Of a stretch of 55,984 nucleotides of DNA, positions 8,386-17,073 are shown piece by piece. Numbering within the stretch: position 1 is the first letter of the stretch; the number at the start of each line of letters is the position of its first letter. Source of the DNA: an uncultured cyanobacterium (GTDB lineage: Bacteria; Cyanobacteriota; Cyanobacteriia; PCC-6307; Cyanobiaceae); contig CAIXBB010000011.1 in assembly GCA_903917565.1 (NCBI GenBank), forward strand, positions 1 through 55,984, written 5' to 3'. Below the pieces are notes generated by a model that did not search any database, was not told the DNA's origin, and saw only the letters and a program-made list of their open reading frames with translations. The position numbers and the translations under genes were made by a program.

Positions 8386-8556
8386 ATGGAAATGACGATC
8401 GGCAACGAACGCCACAGACACACTGGCACCTCTTCAGGTTCTCTTTATGATTGGTTCGTTCGGGTGATGGTCATGCCCCAGTCCACATCGCTGCTGGCCC
8501 TGGTGGGCATCGTGGGCTTCGCCCTGATCTCCCTGCTCCTGGGCGTGCTTCCCTGA
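8386..8556 (+). CDS. Small single-span membrane protein
   Basis: The protein has 56 residues. A polar N-terminus (MEMTIGNERHRHTGTSSGS) precedes LYDWFVRVMVMPQ and one strong membrane helix, LLALVGIVGFALISLLLGVL, which reaches the C-terminus. ATG 8386 was chosen because the upstream in-frame part overlaps the previous coding region. The conserved look of the LYDWF...MPQ segment suggests a real gene. It could be an accessory subunit of a membrane complex, but nothing shows which. Confidence 0.6.
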   Translation: MEMTIGNERHRHTGTSSGSLYDWFVRVMVMPQSTSLLALVGIVGFALISLLLGVLP

Positions 8557-8655
8557 GCCGACACGCCGGTGCTGAGGGACCTCGCCGCTAGGGTGCCGGG
8601 ACCCAGCGGGGCTGCGGGTGCACAAGCACCGGGCCGTCCTCACCCACCATCCGGC

Positions 8656-9294
8656 ATGTCGACCAAGGACGCCTTCACACGCATCTACCAAACCGACACA
8701 TGGGGGGGAGGCTCGGGCCAGGGATCCAGACCTGAGTTCAACGGCGAATACATCGCCACCCTGCAACGCTTCCTGCAACTCAATGACATCCGAAGCGTCG
8801 TCGATTTCGGCTGTGGTGACTGGCAGTTTTCCCGGTTGATCCACTGGGGCGACATCACCTACACCGGGATCGACATCGTCGATTCCGTAGTGGCCGCCAA
8901 CAGCGACCTCCATGCCAGTGACACGGTTCGCTTCCAGCTCTTCGACGATCTGGCCAGCCTGCCGGCCGCCGATCTGATCCTGGTGAAGGATGTGCTGCAG
9001 CACCTTCCCAACCAGCTGGTGCGCGAGTATCTCGATCATTTCAAGGCCCATTACCACTGGCTGATCATCACCAACGATGATCTGCCCCACTCGGAGCTCA
9101 ACCAGGAGATTGTGGCGGGGGGCTGGCGGCCACTGCGGCTGGACCTGCCTCCCTTCGAGGAGCATTGCTCCACCCTGGCCCAATGGGTGGTGCTGACGGA
9201 ATCCTCGATGAACCTGCACAGGAAACGGGCTGAACTGATCCTCGGAGCCGGACCACGCAGTCCCCACCGAAAGTCTGTTGCTCAGGAGCAGTGA
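8656..9294 (+). CDS. Class I SAM-dependent methyltransferase
   Basis: This protein of 212 residues has a Rossmann-like methyltransferase core. Motif I is VVDFGCGDWQFS, the acidic end of strand 2 is YTGIDIVDS, and post-motif strands include DLILVKDVLQHLP and WLIITNDD. The C-terminal part lacks a diagnostic substrate domain, so the acceptor is unknown. ATG 8656 leads directly into the charged N-terminus STKDAFTRIYQTD. The stop codon lies inside a short tandem repeat. Confidence 0.8.
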   Translation: MSTKDAFTRIYQTDTWGGGSGQGSRPEFNGEYIATLQRFLQLNDIRSVVDFGCGDWQFSRLIHWGDITYTGIDIVDSVVAANSDLHASDTVRFQLFDDLASLPAADLILVKDVLQHLPNQLVREYLDHFKAHYHWLIITNDDLPHSELNQEIVAGGWRPLRLDLPPFEEHCSTLAQWVVLTESSMNLHRKRAELILGAGPRSPHRKSVAQEQ

Positions 9295-9324
9295 GTCAGG
9301 AGCAATGAGTCAGGAGCAGTGAGA
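9283..9324 (+). repeat. Three tandem 14-bp repeats
   Basis: The unit CAGGAGCAGTGAGT occurs three times head to tail; the second copy has A for G at position 9 and the third ends in A instead of T. The first copy contains the methyltransferase TGA stop. A change in unit number would not alter the protein before the stop. It looks like a slippage-type minisatellite. Confidence 0.9.
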
Positions 9325-9356
9325 CCGAAGAAGGGCTTCAGCAGGTGGCCAGATCA

Positions 9357-9593
9357 TCACCAGTTGCCAACCCTTTTGAGGGCGGTGTAATACTCAATGA
9401 TCGCATCTTCCAGAATCGCCGTGGGGGTGGAAGGAAGCTGGATCCTCTCGCGATAGGCCTGGATCTTTTCAATCATCTCCAGGCAGTCTTCGCTGAGCAG
9501 CGCCACGAACGGATCCGGCTCTTCCGTGGAATTGGCTCCCACCTCAGTCCTCATCGGCATGTCCATGGCAGTCTGCCACCGATGGGTAGTCAT
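9357..9593 (-). CDS. Small helical protein of unknown function
   Basis: This protein of 78 residues starts at ATG 9593, 9 nt after a perfect AGGAGG. A polar N-terminus is followed by PFVALLSEDCLEMIEKIQAY and LPSTPTAILEDAIIEYYTAL, two amphipathic helices separated by a short strand-like segment. The pattern resembles ribbon-helix-helix regulators that lack a clear DNA-contact strand, but this is only a suggestion. It lies downstream of tRNA-Cys on the same strand. Confidence 0.65.
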   Translation of the reverse strand: MTTHRWQTAMDMPMRTEVGANSTEEPDPFVALLSEDCLEMIEKIQAYRERIQLPSTPTAILEDAIIEYYTALKRVGNW

Positions 9594-9602
9594 TTTGCCG
9601 CA

Positions 9603-9608
9603 CCTCCT
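9603..9608 (-). promoter_or_regulatory. Perfect Shine-Dalgarno for the small protein
   Basis: AGGAGG on the minus strand lies 9 nt before the ATG at 9593. It fixes this start over the in-frame ATG codons a little further downstream. Confidence 0.75.
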
Positions 9609-9646
9609 GCGAAGGGGGGCGGGCAGGAGAATGTCGGTTGTTGCAG

Positions 9647-9717
9647 AGGCGGCACCCAGATTCGAACTGGGGATAAAGGATTTGCAATCCTCTGCCTTAC
9701 CACTTGGCCATGCCGCC
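9647..9717 (-). tRNA. trnC: tRNA-Cys (anticodon GCA)
   Basis: The minus strand folds into a complete cloverleaf. The acceptor GGCGGCA pairs with TGCCGCC, the anticodon loop TTGCAAA carries GCA, the T-arm is CCCAG/CTGGG around TTCGAAT, and the discriminator is U73, as expected for tRNA-Cys. No CCA is encoded. Confidence 0.96.
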
Positions 9718-9761
9718 TGCCGGGGAGCAAACTCCCCGCAGCGGATCGTATCAGCCATGGC

Positions 9762-11012
9762 ATGTCCACCCCCCGTCTGCTGGTTCTGAGCAACGGCCAT
9801 GGGGAGGATCTGATCGCCCTGCGGCTGATCGAGGCCCTTCGGCAACAGGTCCCCGGCCTGCAGGTGCAGGTGCTGCCCCTGGTGGGGGTCGGCCGGGCCT
9901 ACGCCGGCGCCGAGGCGGCCGGGGAGCTCAGGCGGGTCGGCCCGCGACTGCCGCTGCCCAGTGGCGGCTTCAGCAACCAGAGCCTGAGGGGACTGCTTAA
10001 CGATCTGGCGGCAGGGCTGCCGCTGCTCAGCTGGCGCCAGTGGCGGATCGTGCGGCGCTGGGGCCGGCAGGGCCTGCCGATCCTGGCGGTGGGCGACCTT
10101 CTGCCCCTGCTGCTGGCCTGGTCGGGCGGTGGTCCCTACGGCTTCCTGGGCACCCCGAAGAGCGACCACACCTGGGCCTCGCCGCCTCCCGCCGGCTGGG
10201 GGCGCTCCCCCCTGGCCGATGGCTACCACCGGGCCAAAGGAAGCGAATGGGATCCCTGGGAGTGGGCCCTGATGGGTCATCGCCGCTGCCAACTCGTGGC
10301 GGTGCGCGATCGCCTCACCGCCAGGGGGCTGCGTCGCCATGGGGTGCAGGCCTTCGCCCCAGGCAATCCGATGATGGACGGCTTCGCCGCCCCTGCCACG
10401 CTCCCCCGGTGGCTGCAGGGACGGCGGCGTCTGCTGCTGCTGCCCGGCAGCCGCCTGCCCGAGGCCCTGGGCAACCTGCGCGGCCTGCTCGCCGCCCTGC
10501 CATCCGCCAGCGACACCCGGCCGATCTCCGTGCTGCTGGCCACCGGCGCCCGTCCCAGCGATCTCGACCTGGCCGCCCCCCTCAGCGCGGCCGGATTCGC
10601 ACCCGCGGCGCCACCAGATGGCTCCGGGGCGACGGCCCTCTGGCGGCGCGGCCCGCTCGAGCTGCTGGTGGGGCCGGGCCGGTTCTCGGCCTGGGCGCCA
10701 CTGGGCGAGCTGGGGCTCGCCACCGCCGGCACCGCGACCGAGCAGCTGGTGGGGCTGGGGGTGCCGGCCCTGTCGCTGCCTGGACCAGGCCCCCAGTTCA
10801 AGGCCTGCTTCGCCCGCCGCCAGAGCCGGCTCCTGGGGGGAGCGGTGCAGCCGTGCCATGGCAGCGGGGAGCTGCAGCGGCGGCTGCTCGCCCTGCTCGA
10901 CGACGACGGCGAGCGCTCCCGGCTTGGCCGCATCGGCCGGCGCCGCATGGGACCGGCCGGGGGCAGCGTGCGGCTGGCGGCCCTGATCCGGGAACGCCTG
11001 TTGCCGGGGTAG
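9762..11012 (+). CDS. Lipid-A-disaccharide synthase-related glycosyltransferase-like protein
   Basis: The protein has 416 residues. The N-terminus LLVLSNGHGEDLIALRLIEAL, the segment GFLGTPKSDHTW and the C-terminal PGPGPQFKACFARRQSRLL match the cyanobacterial family annotated as lipid-A-disaccharide synthase-related. This is a GT-B fold like LpxB and MurG. True LpxB makes lipid A disaccharide; this family is separate and its substrate is not known. ATG 9762 starts exactly at the conserved N-terminus, just downstream of the divergent tRNA-Cys. Confidence 0.8.
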   Translation: MSTPRLLVLSNGHGEDLIALRLIEALRQQVPGLQVQVLPLVGVGRAYAGAEAAGELRRVGPRLPLPSGGFSNQSLRGLLNDLAAGLPLLSWRQWRIVRRWGRQGLPILAVGDLLPLLLAWSGGGPYGFLGTPKSDHTWASPPPAGWGRSPLADGYHRAKGSEWDPWEWALMGHRRCQLVAVRDRLTARGLRRHGVQAFAPGNPMMDGFAAPATLPRWLQGRRRLLLLPGSRLPEALGNLRGLLAALPSASDTRPISVLLATGARPSDLDLAAPLSAAGFAPAAPPDGSGATALWRRGPLELLVGPGRFSAWAPLGELGLATAGTATEQLVGLGVPALSLPGPGPQFKACFARRQSRLLGGAVQPCHGSGELQRRLLALLDDDGERSRLGRIGRRRMGPAGGSVRLAALIRERLLPG

Positions 11013-11016
11013 GGGG

Positions 11017-11310
11017 ATGATGGGCTCGACCGTCCCCTTGTCCCCCGCACCGATGCCCGGCATCCCCGACCGCAGCTTCAACGCCGCCTGCGGTCATCTG
11101 GCCACCCAGCTGGGCATCAGCCTGGCGGCGGCCCGCCGGCGGGTGGAGATCCTGGCCGCCAAGGAGGGCCTCCGGGACACCCCCGCCAAGGTGGCCCTGG
11201 CGGAACGCCTGCTGGAGGAAACCAGGGCCAGCGGCCTCGACCGGGGCCAGCTGTTCGATGGCCAGCTGCGCTCGGTGGGCGAGGAAGACTTGTTTATGAT
11301 CGAGGACTGA
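11017..11310 (+). CDS. Small conserved hypothetical protein
   Basis: The protein has up to 97 residues. Its core SFNAACGHLATQLGISLAAARRRVEILAAKEG is helical, followed by a second helix (PAKVALAERLLEETRASG) and an acidic tail. The arrangement could be a small helix-turn-helix-like domain, but no family is certain. ATG codons at 11017, 11020 and 11053 are possible starts. It follows the LpxB-related gene after 4 nt and is convergent with the exonuclease gene. Confidence 0.65.
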   Translation: MMGSTVPLSPAPMPGIPDRSFNAACGHLATQLGISLAAARRRVEILAAKEGLRDTPAKVALAERLLEETRASGLDRGQLFDGQLRSVGEEDLFMIED

Positions 11311-11350
11311 GCGCCACCGCAGCGCCCCGGCCGCCTAGCTGCTCCCCGAC

Positions 11351-12016
11351 TCAGTGCTCGAAGACCTGGTTGAACCGCTGCCGGTCGAGGGCGGAGAACA
11401 CCGGCACACAGTCGAAGCAGCGGCGGGCCAGCTCCCAGCGCTCCTCCCGGCGCAGCATCACCTCCAGCCGGTCCCGGGCGGCCAGCAACCAGCGCACGTC
11501 CCCGGCGGCGTAGGCCAGCTGAGTGTCGCTGAGTTCCTCCACCCGGCCCCAGTCGGAACTCTGGGCCTGCTTGTCGAGCTCCACCCCCACCAGCTCATTG
11601 ACCACGTCCTTGAGGCCGTGGCGCGGGGCGTAGGTGCGGGCCAGACGGCTGGCGACTTTGGTGCAGAAGATGGGTTCCACGGCGATGTGGAGATTCTCCG
11701 CCAGCGCCGCCACATCAAAACGGGCGAAGTGGAACACCTTCTCGATGGCCGGGTTCTCGCAGAGGGCCTTCAGCCGCGGCGCCTCCGTCTGCCCCCGGGC
11801 CAGCCGAATGCAGCAGACGTTGTCGTCGTCATCGCAGATCTGCACCAGGCAGAGGCGATCGCGACCATGGATCAGTCCCATGGCCTCGGTGTCGATGGCC
11901 AGGGCCCGGGCCTGTCCGTAGAGGTCCTGCCAGGCGGCGTCGAGGTCATGGTCGAAGACGGCGAATCGGGCCGGCGGACCGGGGCTGGCACTGACGCTGG
12001 AAGGGGTCTGGGCCAT
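11351..12016 (-). CDS. RNase D-type 3'-5' exonuclease
   Basis: This protein of 221 residues has the DEDDy exonuclease core. Exo I is LAIDTEAMGL, exo II lies around VFHFARFDVAAL, and exo III is the Y-x3-D motif in LAYAAGDVRWLL. The HRDC domain of full-length RNase D is absent, as in the short cyanobacterial ribonuclease D proteins. It probably trims the 3' ends of stable RNAs. ATG 12016 gives a short polar leader before the catalytic domain; the frame runs further upstream without resemblance. Confidence 0.85.
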   Translation of the reverse strand: MAQTPSSVSASPGPPARFAVFDHDLDAAWQDLYGQARALAIDTEAMGLIHGRDRLCLVQICDDDDNVCCIRLARGQTEAPRLKALCENPAIEKVFHFARFDVAALAENLHIAVEPIFCTKVASRLARTYAPRHGLKDVVNELVGVELDKQAQSSDWGRVEELSDTQLAYAAGDVRWLLAARDRLEVMLRREERWELARRCFDCVPVFSALDRQRFNQVFEH

Positions 12017-12109
12017 CGTGGGGCAGGGAATCTGCCGCCATCGTGGCCCAGCACGGACGCCGGCCTGGCCGGTCGGGCCAGAATGCGGGCCGCCAAGGCT
12101 CCCTCTGCC

Positions 12110-12661
12110 ATGCCCACCCTGGGTTCCACCCTCCTGCTCACCCTGCTGATGGCCATCGGCCTGGTCTTCTTCCTGAGGGCCGCCAGCAAGGACCGCACCA
12201 CGGTGGTGGAGGTGCATTCCCCCCAGCCGCCGGTGCAGGTGCTCGAGGGCCTCTCCAGCTGGCTCACGGCCAGGGGTTGGCAGACCGAAACCGGCGACCC
12301 CGAGCGCCAGCTGCTGCGTTTCCGCGGCCAGGTGCGCTCCAGTCTGCCCCTTGCCCTGCTGCTCTCGTTGCTGGGCAGCGTGGGGGCCGCCTGCCTGGGC
12401 CTGGTGCTGCGCCAGGTGCTGCCCTCCCTCGGCTGGTGGCCCCTGCTGCTGGCCCTGGTGGGTCCGATGGCGGGCGTTCTCTACCGCCGGCGGGCGGCCC
12501 GGACCGAGAGCCTGGAGCTGCGCCTGATGAACGAGGGCGCCGGCAGCGGCAGCACCCTGCGCCTGCGGGCCCACCGCGACGAACTGATCGCCATTGAACG
12601 GGAGCTGGGGCCCGGACTTCAGCTGGCCAGCGACGGCTCCCTGCTCTCCTCCCCGATCTGA
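12110..12661 (+). CDS. Probable cytochrome b6 cofactor-assembly protein (CCB1-like)
   Basis: This protein of 183 residues has an N-terminal membrane helix (LLLTLLMAIGLVFFL), a soluble stretch starting ASKDRTTVVEVHSP, two further helices (LPLALLLSLLGSVGAACLGL and WWPLLLALVGPMAGVLY) and a C-terminal soluble part with LRLRAHRDELIAIERELG. This matches my recollection of the cyanobacterial family related to CCB1, which helps attach heme c_n to cytochrome b6. I could not confirm this by search. ATG 12083 is an alternative start. It lies 5 nt before the next gene. Confidence 0.6.
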   Translation: MPTLGSTLLLTLLMAIGLVFFLRAASKDRTTVVEVHSPQPPVQVLEGLSSWLTARGWQTETGDPERQLLRFRGQVRSSLPLALLLSLLGSVGAACLGLVLRQVLPSLGWWPLLLALVGPMAGVLYRRRAARTESLELRLMNEGAGSGSTLRLRAHRDELIAIERELGPGLQLASDGSLLSSPI

Positions 12662-12666
12662 GGCCC

Positions 12667-13548
12667 ATGCATCCCCGTCCTGTGGCCTGGCTTGTGGGAC
12701 CAGCCCTCCTGATCGGCAGCCTCGGCCCCCTGGCGGCACCCGGCCGCAGCGCCGAAGCCACCCTGATGGGCGGCCAGGGCCAGGCGCCGGCTCCGGCCCT
12801 GGCCGCCATCGACCCGATCACCGGACCCCGCAGCCGCCTGGGCCGGGACTGGATCGGCGCCCGCCCCATCGAGCCGGACACCGCCATCCTGGTGATGGCT
12901 GGCCATGCCGATTCCCAGGGCATGGCCGGTTCCGGCACCAGTGGCGCCGCAGTGGCCGCCGGGGCGGCACCGATGTTCGAAGGCATCAGCGACGAGCTCT
13001 ACTGGAACATGGTCGTCGCTGAAACGGTGGTGGCCCTGGGCCAGCAGCGGGGGTTGCGCATCAGCTACTACCGCCCTCCTTTCCGCTCGATCAGCGACGG
13101 CGACGACCCCAGCACCAACTGGAGCGTGGGCCGGCAGCACGCCGCCAGCGGCGGCTACGCCCTGGAGATCCACTTCGACGCCTGGGGCCCCAGCGGCATC
13201 GGGTCGGGGTTGATCCCACCGCTGCACCGGCCCTTCGGTCGCCTCGACGAGAGCCTGGCCGAGGCCTTCGGCGGCTATCCGATGGCCTTCCGGGGCGGCC
13301 TGGGGGGACCCAGACGCGGCATCGCCCTGCTGGAGGTGGGCAAGCTGGAGGGTCCTCTGGAGCGCTCCTTGCGCAACCCCGCCACCCGCGGGGACACGGT
13401 GATTGCCATCGCCAACCGGATCGTGGCGGCCCTCGAGGCCGGCCTGGGCCGCGGCCCCACCACCGCCCTGCCGCTCAGCCCACCGCGTGATGGGGTCGGC
13501 AACGCTCCTCCAGGGAAGGGTCTTCAAGCCAGTTCTGGGGGCGAGTGA
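12667..13548 (+). CDS. Exported N-acetylmuramoyl-L-alanine amidase-like protein
   Basis: The protein has 293 residues, with a signal peptide-like N-terminus ([21 protein letters not shown]). The residues needed by zinc amidases of the Amidase_3 type appear in order: His80 in [10 protein letters not shown], Glu110 in ISDELYWN, His169 in LEIHFDAWG and Glu223 in [10 protein letters not shown] infer a periplasmic peptidoglycan amidase or a close relative. It may form an operon with the CCB1-like gene. The last 74 nt overlap the convergent hemF gene. Confidence 0.65.
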   Translation: MHPRPVAWLVGPALLIGSLGPLAAPGRSAEATLMGGQGQAPAPALAAIDPITGPRSRLGRDWIGARPIEPDTAILVMAGHADSQGMAGSGTSGAAVAAGAAPMFEGISDELYWNMVVAETVVALGQQRGLRISYYRPPFRSISDGDDPSTNWSVGRQHAASGGYALEIHFDAWGPSGIGSGLIPPLHRPFGRLDESLAEAFGGYPMAFRGGLGGPRRGIALLEVGKLEGPLERSLRNPATRGDTVIAIANRIVAALEAGLGRGPTTALPLSPPRDGVGNAPPGKGLQASSGGE

Positions 13549-14533
13549 ACAGGTCGGTGAGCAGGGCCTCCCGGCTGCCGGCCTCCGCCGTGTAGCCGTA
13601 CTCCCAGCGCACCAGGGGCGGCAGCGACATCAGGATCGACTCGGTGCGGCCGTTGGTCTGCAGGCCGAAGATCGTGCCCCGGTCGAACACCAGGTTGAAC
13701 TCCACGTAGCGTCCCCGGCGGTAGAGCTGGAACTGGCGTTCCACGTCTCCCCAGGGCAGTCCGTGGCGGTGCTCCACGATCGGCACGTAGCTCGGCAGGA
13801 AGGCATGGCCGCAGGCCGAAGCCAGGGCGAACAGCTGCTCCCAGTCCTGGTGCAGAGGCCCGACGGCCCTGCTGGCCGCCGCCGCCGGGCCCTCGGGATC
13901 GCCGCCCTTGTAGAGCACCCCGCCGGGGTCCTGGTAGTCGTAGAAGATGCCGCCCACGCCCCGGGTCTCGCCCCGGTGCTTCAGGAAGAAGTACTCATCA
14001 CACCAGGGCTTGAACACCTTGTAGTACGCCGGATCCACCCCATCGCAGGCCCCCTTGAGGGTGCGATGGAAGTGGCGTGCATCCTCCAGGAAGGGGTAGT
14101 AGGGGGTGAGATCGGCGCCACCGCCGAACCACCACACCGGCCCGGCCTCGAAATAGCGGTAGTTGAGATGCACCGTTGGCAGGTAGGGACTGCGGGGGTG
14201 CAGGACCATCGAGGTGCCGGTGGCGAACCAGCGGTGGCCCTCCTCTTCGGGGCGCTGGGAAAGGATGGACGGAGGCAGGCGCTCGCCCTCCACTTCGGAG
14301 AAATTGACTCCGCCCTGCTCGAACACCCGGCCCTCCTTCATCACCCGGGAGCGGCCACCGCCGCCCTCCGGCCGCTCCCAGCTCTGCTCCTCGAAGCCAC
14401 CTGCACCGTCGAGGCTTGCCAGGCCGTCGCAGATCGAGTCCTGCAGGCCCATCAGCAGGGCCTTGGCGCGGCTGCGGGAATCGGCAGGTGGCATCTCCAT
14501 GGAACGGCAGCGCGGCGGGCGCGGAACAGTCAT
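13475..14533 (-). CDS. hemF: Oxygen-dependent coproporphyrinogen III oxidase
   Basis: This enzyme decarboxylates coproporphyrinogen III to protoporphyrinogen IX using O2, on the way to heme, chlorophyll and bilins. The 352 residues contain the HemF landmarks [40 protein letters not shown] and [10 protein letters not shown] with [13 protein letters not shown] 14533 was chosen because it precedes the family-like helix [23 protein letters not shown] 14500 is also possible. The gene overlaps the amidase-like gene at its 3' end. Confidence 0.95.
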   Translation of the reverse strand: MTVPRPPRCRSMEMPPADSRSRAKALLMGLQDSICDGLASLDGAGGFEEQSWERPEGGGGRSRVMKEGRVFEQGGVNFSEVEGERLPPSILSQRPEEEGHRWFATGTSMVLHPRSPYLPTVHLNYRYFEAGPVWWFGGGADLTPYYPFLEDARHFHRTLKGACDGVDPAYYKVFKPWCDEYFFLKHRGETRGVGGIFYDYQDPGGVLYKGGDPEGPAAAASRAVGPLHQDWEQLFALASACGHAFLPSYVPIVEHRHGLPWGDVERQFQLYRRGRYVEFNLVFDRGTIFGLQTNGRTESILMSLPPLVRWEYGYTAEAGSREALLTDLFTRPQNWLEDPSLEERCRPHHAVG

Positions 14534-14693
14534 CCATCTTTTCAGCCAGCCGGGGGGTCTCACAAGGGTTCGAGAGCCTATGTCACGGGCTGCGGAAGTT
14601 CCTCAGGCGCACCTGGGGGGCGCCTCGCCCGGCCCGACCGCCCCGGGGCACGGCCCCTAGGATCCCGTTTCAGAACCCCCGTGACGTCGACGA

Positions 14694-15800
14694 ATGGCCA
14701 GCGCCGACACCCTCCTTCAGGCCCTGCAGCCACTCCGCGATGCCGGCAGTGGCCGCAGTCTGGTGGAGCTGGGCTGGATCACCGACCTGCGTCACCAGGG
14801 CAGCAGGGCGGTCTTCCGGCTGGCCCTGCCCGGGTTCGCCTCCAGTCAGCGGGAGCGCATCGCCGCCGAGGCCCGTGGGGCCCTGCTGGCCGTGGAGGGG
14901 ATCAACGACGTGCAGATCGAGCTGGCCCAGCCCGCCGCTTCCCCGTCGTCGGGGCCGATCGGCGCCGCCGGCCACGGCCCCGGCGGAGGCCAGCTGCCGG
15001 AAAGGCAGGGCATTCCAGGCGTGCGCCAGGTGATCGCCGTCAGCAGCGGCAAAGGCGGCGTGGGCAAGAGCACGGTGGCGGTGAACCTGGCCTGTGCCCT
15101 GGCTGCCTCTGGCCTGCGGGTGGGCCTGCTCGATGCCGACATCTACGGGCCCAATGCCCCCACCATGCTCGGCGTGGCCGACCGCAGCCCCCAGGTGACG
15201 GGCAGCGGCAACGCGCAGGTGCTGGAGCCGATCGAGAGCTGCGGCCTCGTCATGGTGTCGATGGGCCTGCTCATCCAGGAGAACCAGCCGGTGGTCTGGC
15301 GGGGACCGATGCTGAACGGAATCATCCGCCAGTTCCTTTATCAGGTGAACTGGGGCGAGCGTGACGTGCTGGTGGTGGACCTGCCCCCCGGCACCGGCGA
15401 CGCCCAACTCACTCTCGCCCAGGCCGTGCCCATGGCCGGTGTGGTGATCGTCACCACCCCCCAGCAGGTGTCACTGCAGGACGCCCGCCGCGGCCTGGCG
15501 ATGTTCCTGCAGATGGGGGTGAGGGTGCTGGGGGTGGTGGAGAACATGACCGCCTTCATCCCCCCCGACCTGCCCGATCGCCGCTACGCCCTCTTTGGCA
15601 GCGGTGGTGGCCGGCTGCTGGCCGACGAGGCGGGAGTTCCCCTTCTGGCCCAGCTGCCGATGGAGATGCCCGTGCTGGAGGGCGGGGAGCGGGGCCGGCC
15701 GGTGGTGCTGTCGGCGCCCACCTCCGCCAGCGGCCGCGCCTTCACCGAGCTTGCCGAGCGGCTGAGCGCCAGCTGCGCCCTCAGCCCGGCCCTCGCCTGA
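14694..15800 (+). CDS. mrp: Mrp/ApbC-type iron-sulfur carrier ATPase
   Basis: The protein has 368 residues. The first 100 residues form a MIP18-like (DUF59) domain. The P-loop ATPase domain has the deviant Walker A SSGKGGVGKSTVAVNLA at about residue 117, DADIYGPNAPTMLG, and VDLPPGTGDAQLTLAQ. This family binds and transfers Fe-S clusters. I could not find the C-terminal CPxC pair of many homologues, so cluster binding may use other residues. It is followed after 4 nt by rodA. Confidence 0.92.
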   Translation: MASADTLLQALQPLRDAGSGRSLVELGWITDLRHQGSRAVFRLALPGFASSQRERIAAEARGALLAVEGINDVQIELAQPAASPSSGPIGAAGHGPGGGQLPERQGIPGVRQVIAVSSGKGGVGKSTVAVNLACALAASGLRVGLLDADIYGPNAPTMLGVADRSPQVTGSGNAQVLEPIESCGLVMVSMGLLIQENQPVVWRGPMLNGIIRQFLYQVNWGERDVLVVDLPPGTGDAQLTLAQAVPMAGVVIVTTPQQVSLQDARRGLAMFLQMGVRVLGVVENMTAFIPPDLPDRRYALFGSGGGRLLADEAGVPLLAQLPMEMPVLEGGERGRPVVLSAPTSASGRAFTELAERLSASCALSPALA

Positions 15801-15804
15801 AGCG

Positions 15805-17073
15805 ATGGCGGTTCTCAGTCCCCGGCGCGGTGGGTTCGCCGCCAAGGGAGCGAAGCGGCGTGGCCTCAGCTTCGATCCGATTCTGTGGGGCATCCCCATC
15901 GCCCTCACCCTGCTGGCGGGGATCCTGATCGCCAGCACCCAGCGCCAGGCCGACTATGCCGACTGGTATCAGCACTGGATCTCGGGCGGCGTGGGCTTCG
16001 GCCTTGGACTGCTGCTGGCACGGCTGCCGATGGATCGGCTGAGGCTGGTGCAGTGGCCCGTTTACGGCCTCACCCTGATCAGCCTGATCGCGGTGCGACT
16101 GGTGGGCACCTCAGCCCTGGGGGCTCAGCGCTGGATCAACATCGCCGGCTTCCATGTTCAGCCGTCGGAATTCGCCAAGCTTGCGGCGGTGGTGATCCTG
16201 GCAGGGATTCTTTCCCGCTATCCGGTGGAGCGGCCGGTGGATCTGTTGCGGCCCTTTCTTCTGATCGCGCCGCCCTGGGGGCTGGTGTTCATCCAACCGG
16301 ATCTGGGCACCTCCCTGGTGTTCGGCGCCGTGCTGCTGGTGATGCTCTTCTGGGCGGGCATGCCCCTGGCCTGGGTGGTGCTGCTCCTGTCACCGGTGAT
16401 CACAGCCATCGTGGCCGGTGTGCTGCCGTGGGGGCTGCTTCTGTGGATCCCCTTGATGGGCTGGCTGGCCTGGTCGTCGCTGCCCTGGAAGCGCATCGCC
16501 CTGGGTGCGGTCGTGGCGATCCAGGGCGCCTTCGCCCTGATCACCCCCCAGCTGTGGCTTCACGGGCTGAAGGACTACCAGCGAGACCGGCTGGTGCTGT
16601 TCCTGGATCCCTCCAAGGACCCCCTGGGCGGTGGTTATCACCTGCTGCAGAGCAAGGTGGGCATCGGCTCCGGCGGACTCTGGGGCACCGGCCTGATGCA
16701 CGGCTCCTTCACCCGTCTGCGATTCATCCCGGAACAGCACACCGATTTCATCTTCAGCGCCCTTGGCGAGGAGACCGGCTACCTGGGCTCGGTGCTTGTG
16801 GTGGTGGGCTTCGCCCTGCTGGTGTGGCGGCTGCTGCAGATTGCCAGCCATGCGGTCACCGATGTGGAATCGTTGCTGGTGGTGGGCATCGGCGCCATGC
16901 TGATGTTCGCCGTGGTGGTCAACATCTTCATGACCATCGGCCTGGGCCCCGTGACGGGCATTCCCCTGCCCTGGATGAGTTACGGCCGTTCAGCCATGCT
17001 CGTGAACTGCATCAGCATCGGCATGTGCGCCTCCGTGGCCAGGCGCAGCCGCAGCCTGCGGCGATGGTGGTGA
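15805..17073 (+). CDS. rodA: Rod-shape-determining SEDS protein RodA
   Basis: The protein has 422 residues and about ten membrane helices. SEDS features include GAQRWINIAGFHVQPSEFAK, FIQPDLGTSLVF, the extracytoplasmic loop GLKDYQRDRLVLFLDP, EQHTDFIFSALGEETGY and a final GLGPVTGIPLPWMSYG. SEDS proteins polymerise peptidoglycan glycan strands with a class B PBP in the plasma membrane. RodA is preferred over FtsW because of the N-terminal organisation and the GFHVQPSEF version of the motif. It overlaps the next gene by 10 nt. Confidence 0.92.
   Translation: MAVLSPRRGGFAAKGAKRRGLSFDPILWGIPIALTLLAGILIASTQRQADYADWYQHWISGGVGFGLGLLLARLPMDRLRLVQWPVYGLTLISLIAVRLVGTSALGAQRWINIAGFHVQPSEFAKLAAVVILAGILSRYPVERPVDLLRPFLLIAPPWGLVFIQPDLGTSLVFGAVLLVMLFWAGMPLAWVVLLLSPVITAIVAGVLPWGLLLWIPLMGWLAWSSLPWKRIALGAVVAIQGAFALITPQLWLHGLKDYQRDRLVLFLDPSKDPLGGGYHLLQSKVGIGSGGLWGTGLMHGSFTRLRFIPEQHTDFIFSALGEETGYLGSVLVVVGFALLVWRLLQIASHAVTDVESLLVVGIGAMLMFAVVVNIFMTIGLGPVTGIPLPWMSYGRSAMLVNCISIGMCASVARRSRSLRRWW

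Noticed and set aside
9722-9737. Perfect hairpin GGGGAG-CAAA-CTCCCC next to tRNA-Cys
   Set aside because: No T-tract follows on either strand, and it lies at the 5' side of the tRNA, so a terminator is not supported. It may be chance or a processing element.
14545-14600. tRNA-like T-loop (GGGTTCGAGAGCC) upstream of hemF
   Set aside because: No acceptor stem, D-arm or anticodon arm can be built around it on either strand.
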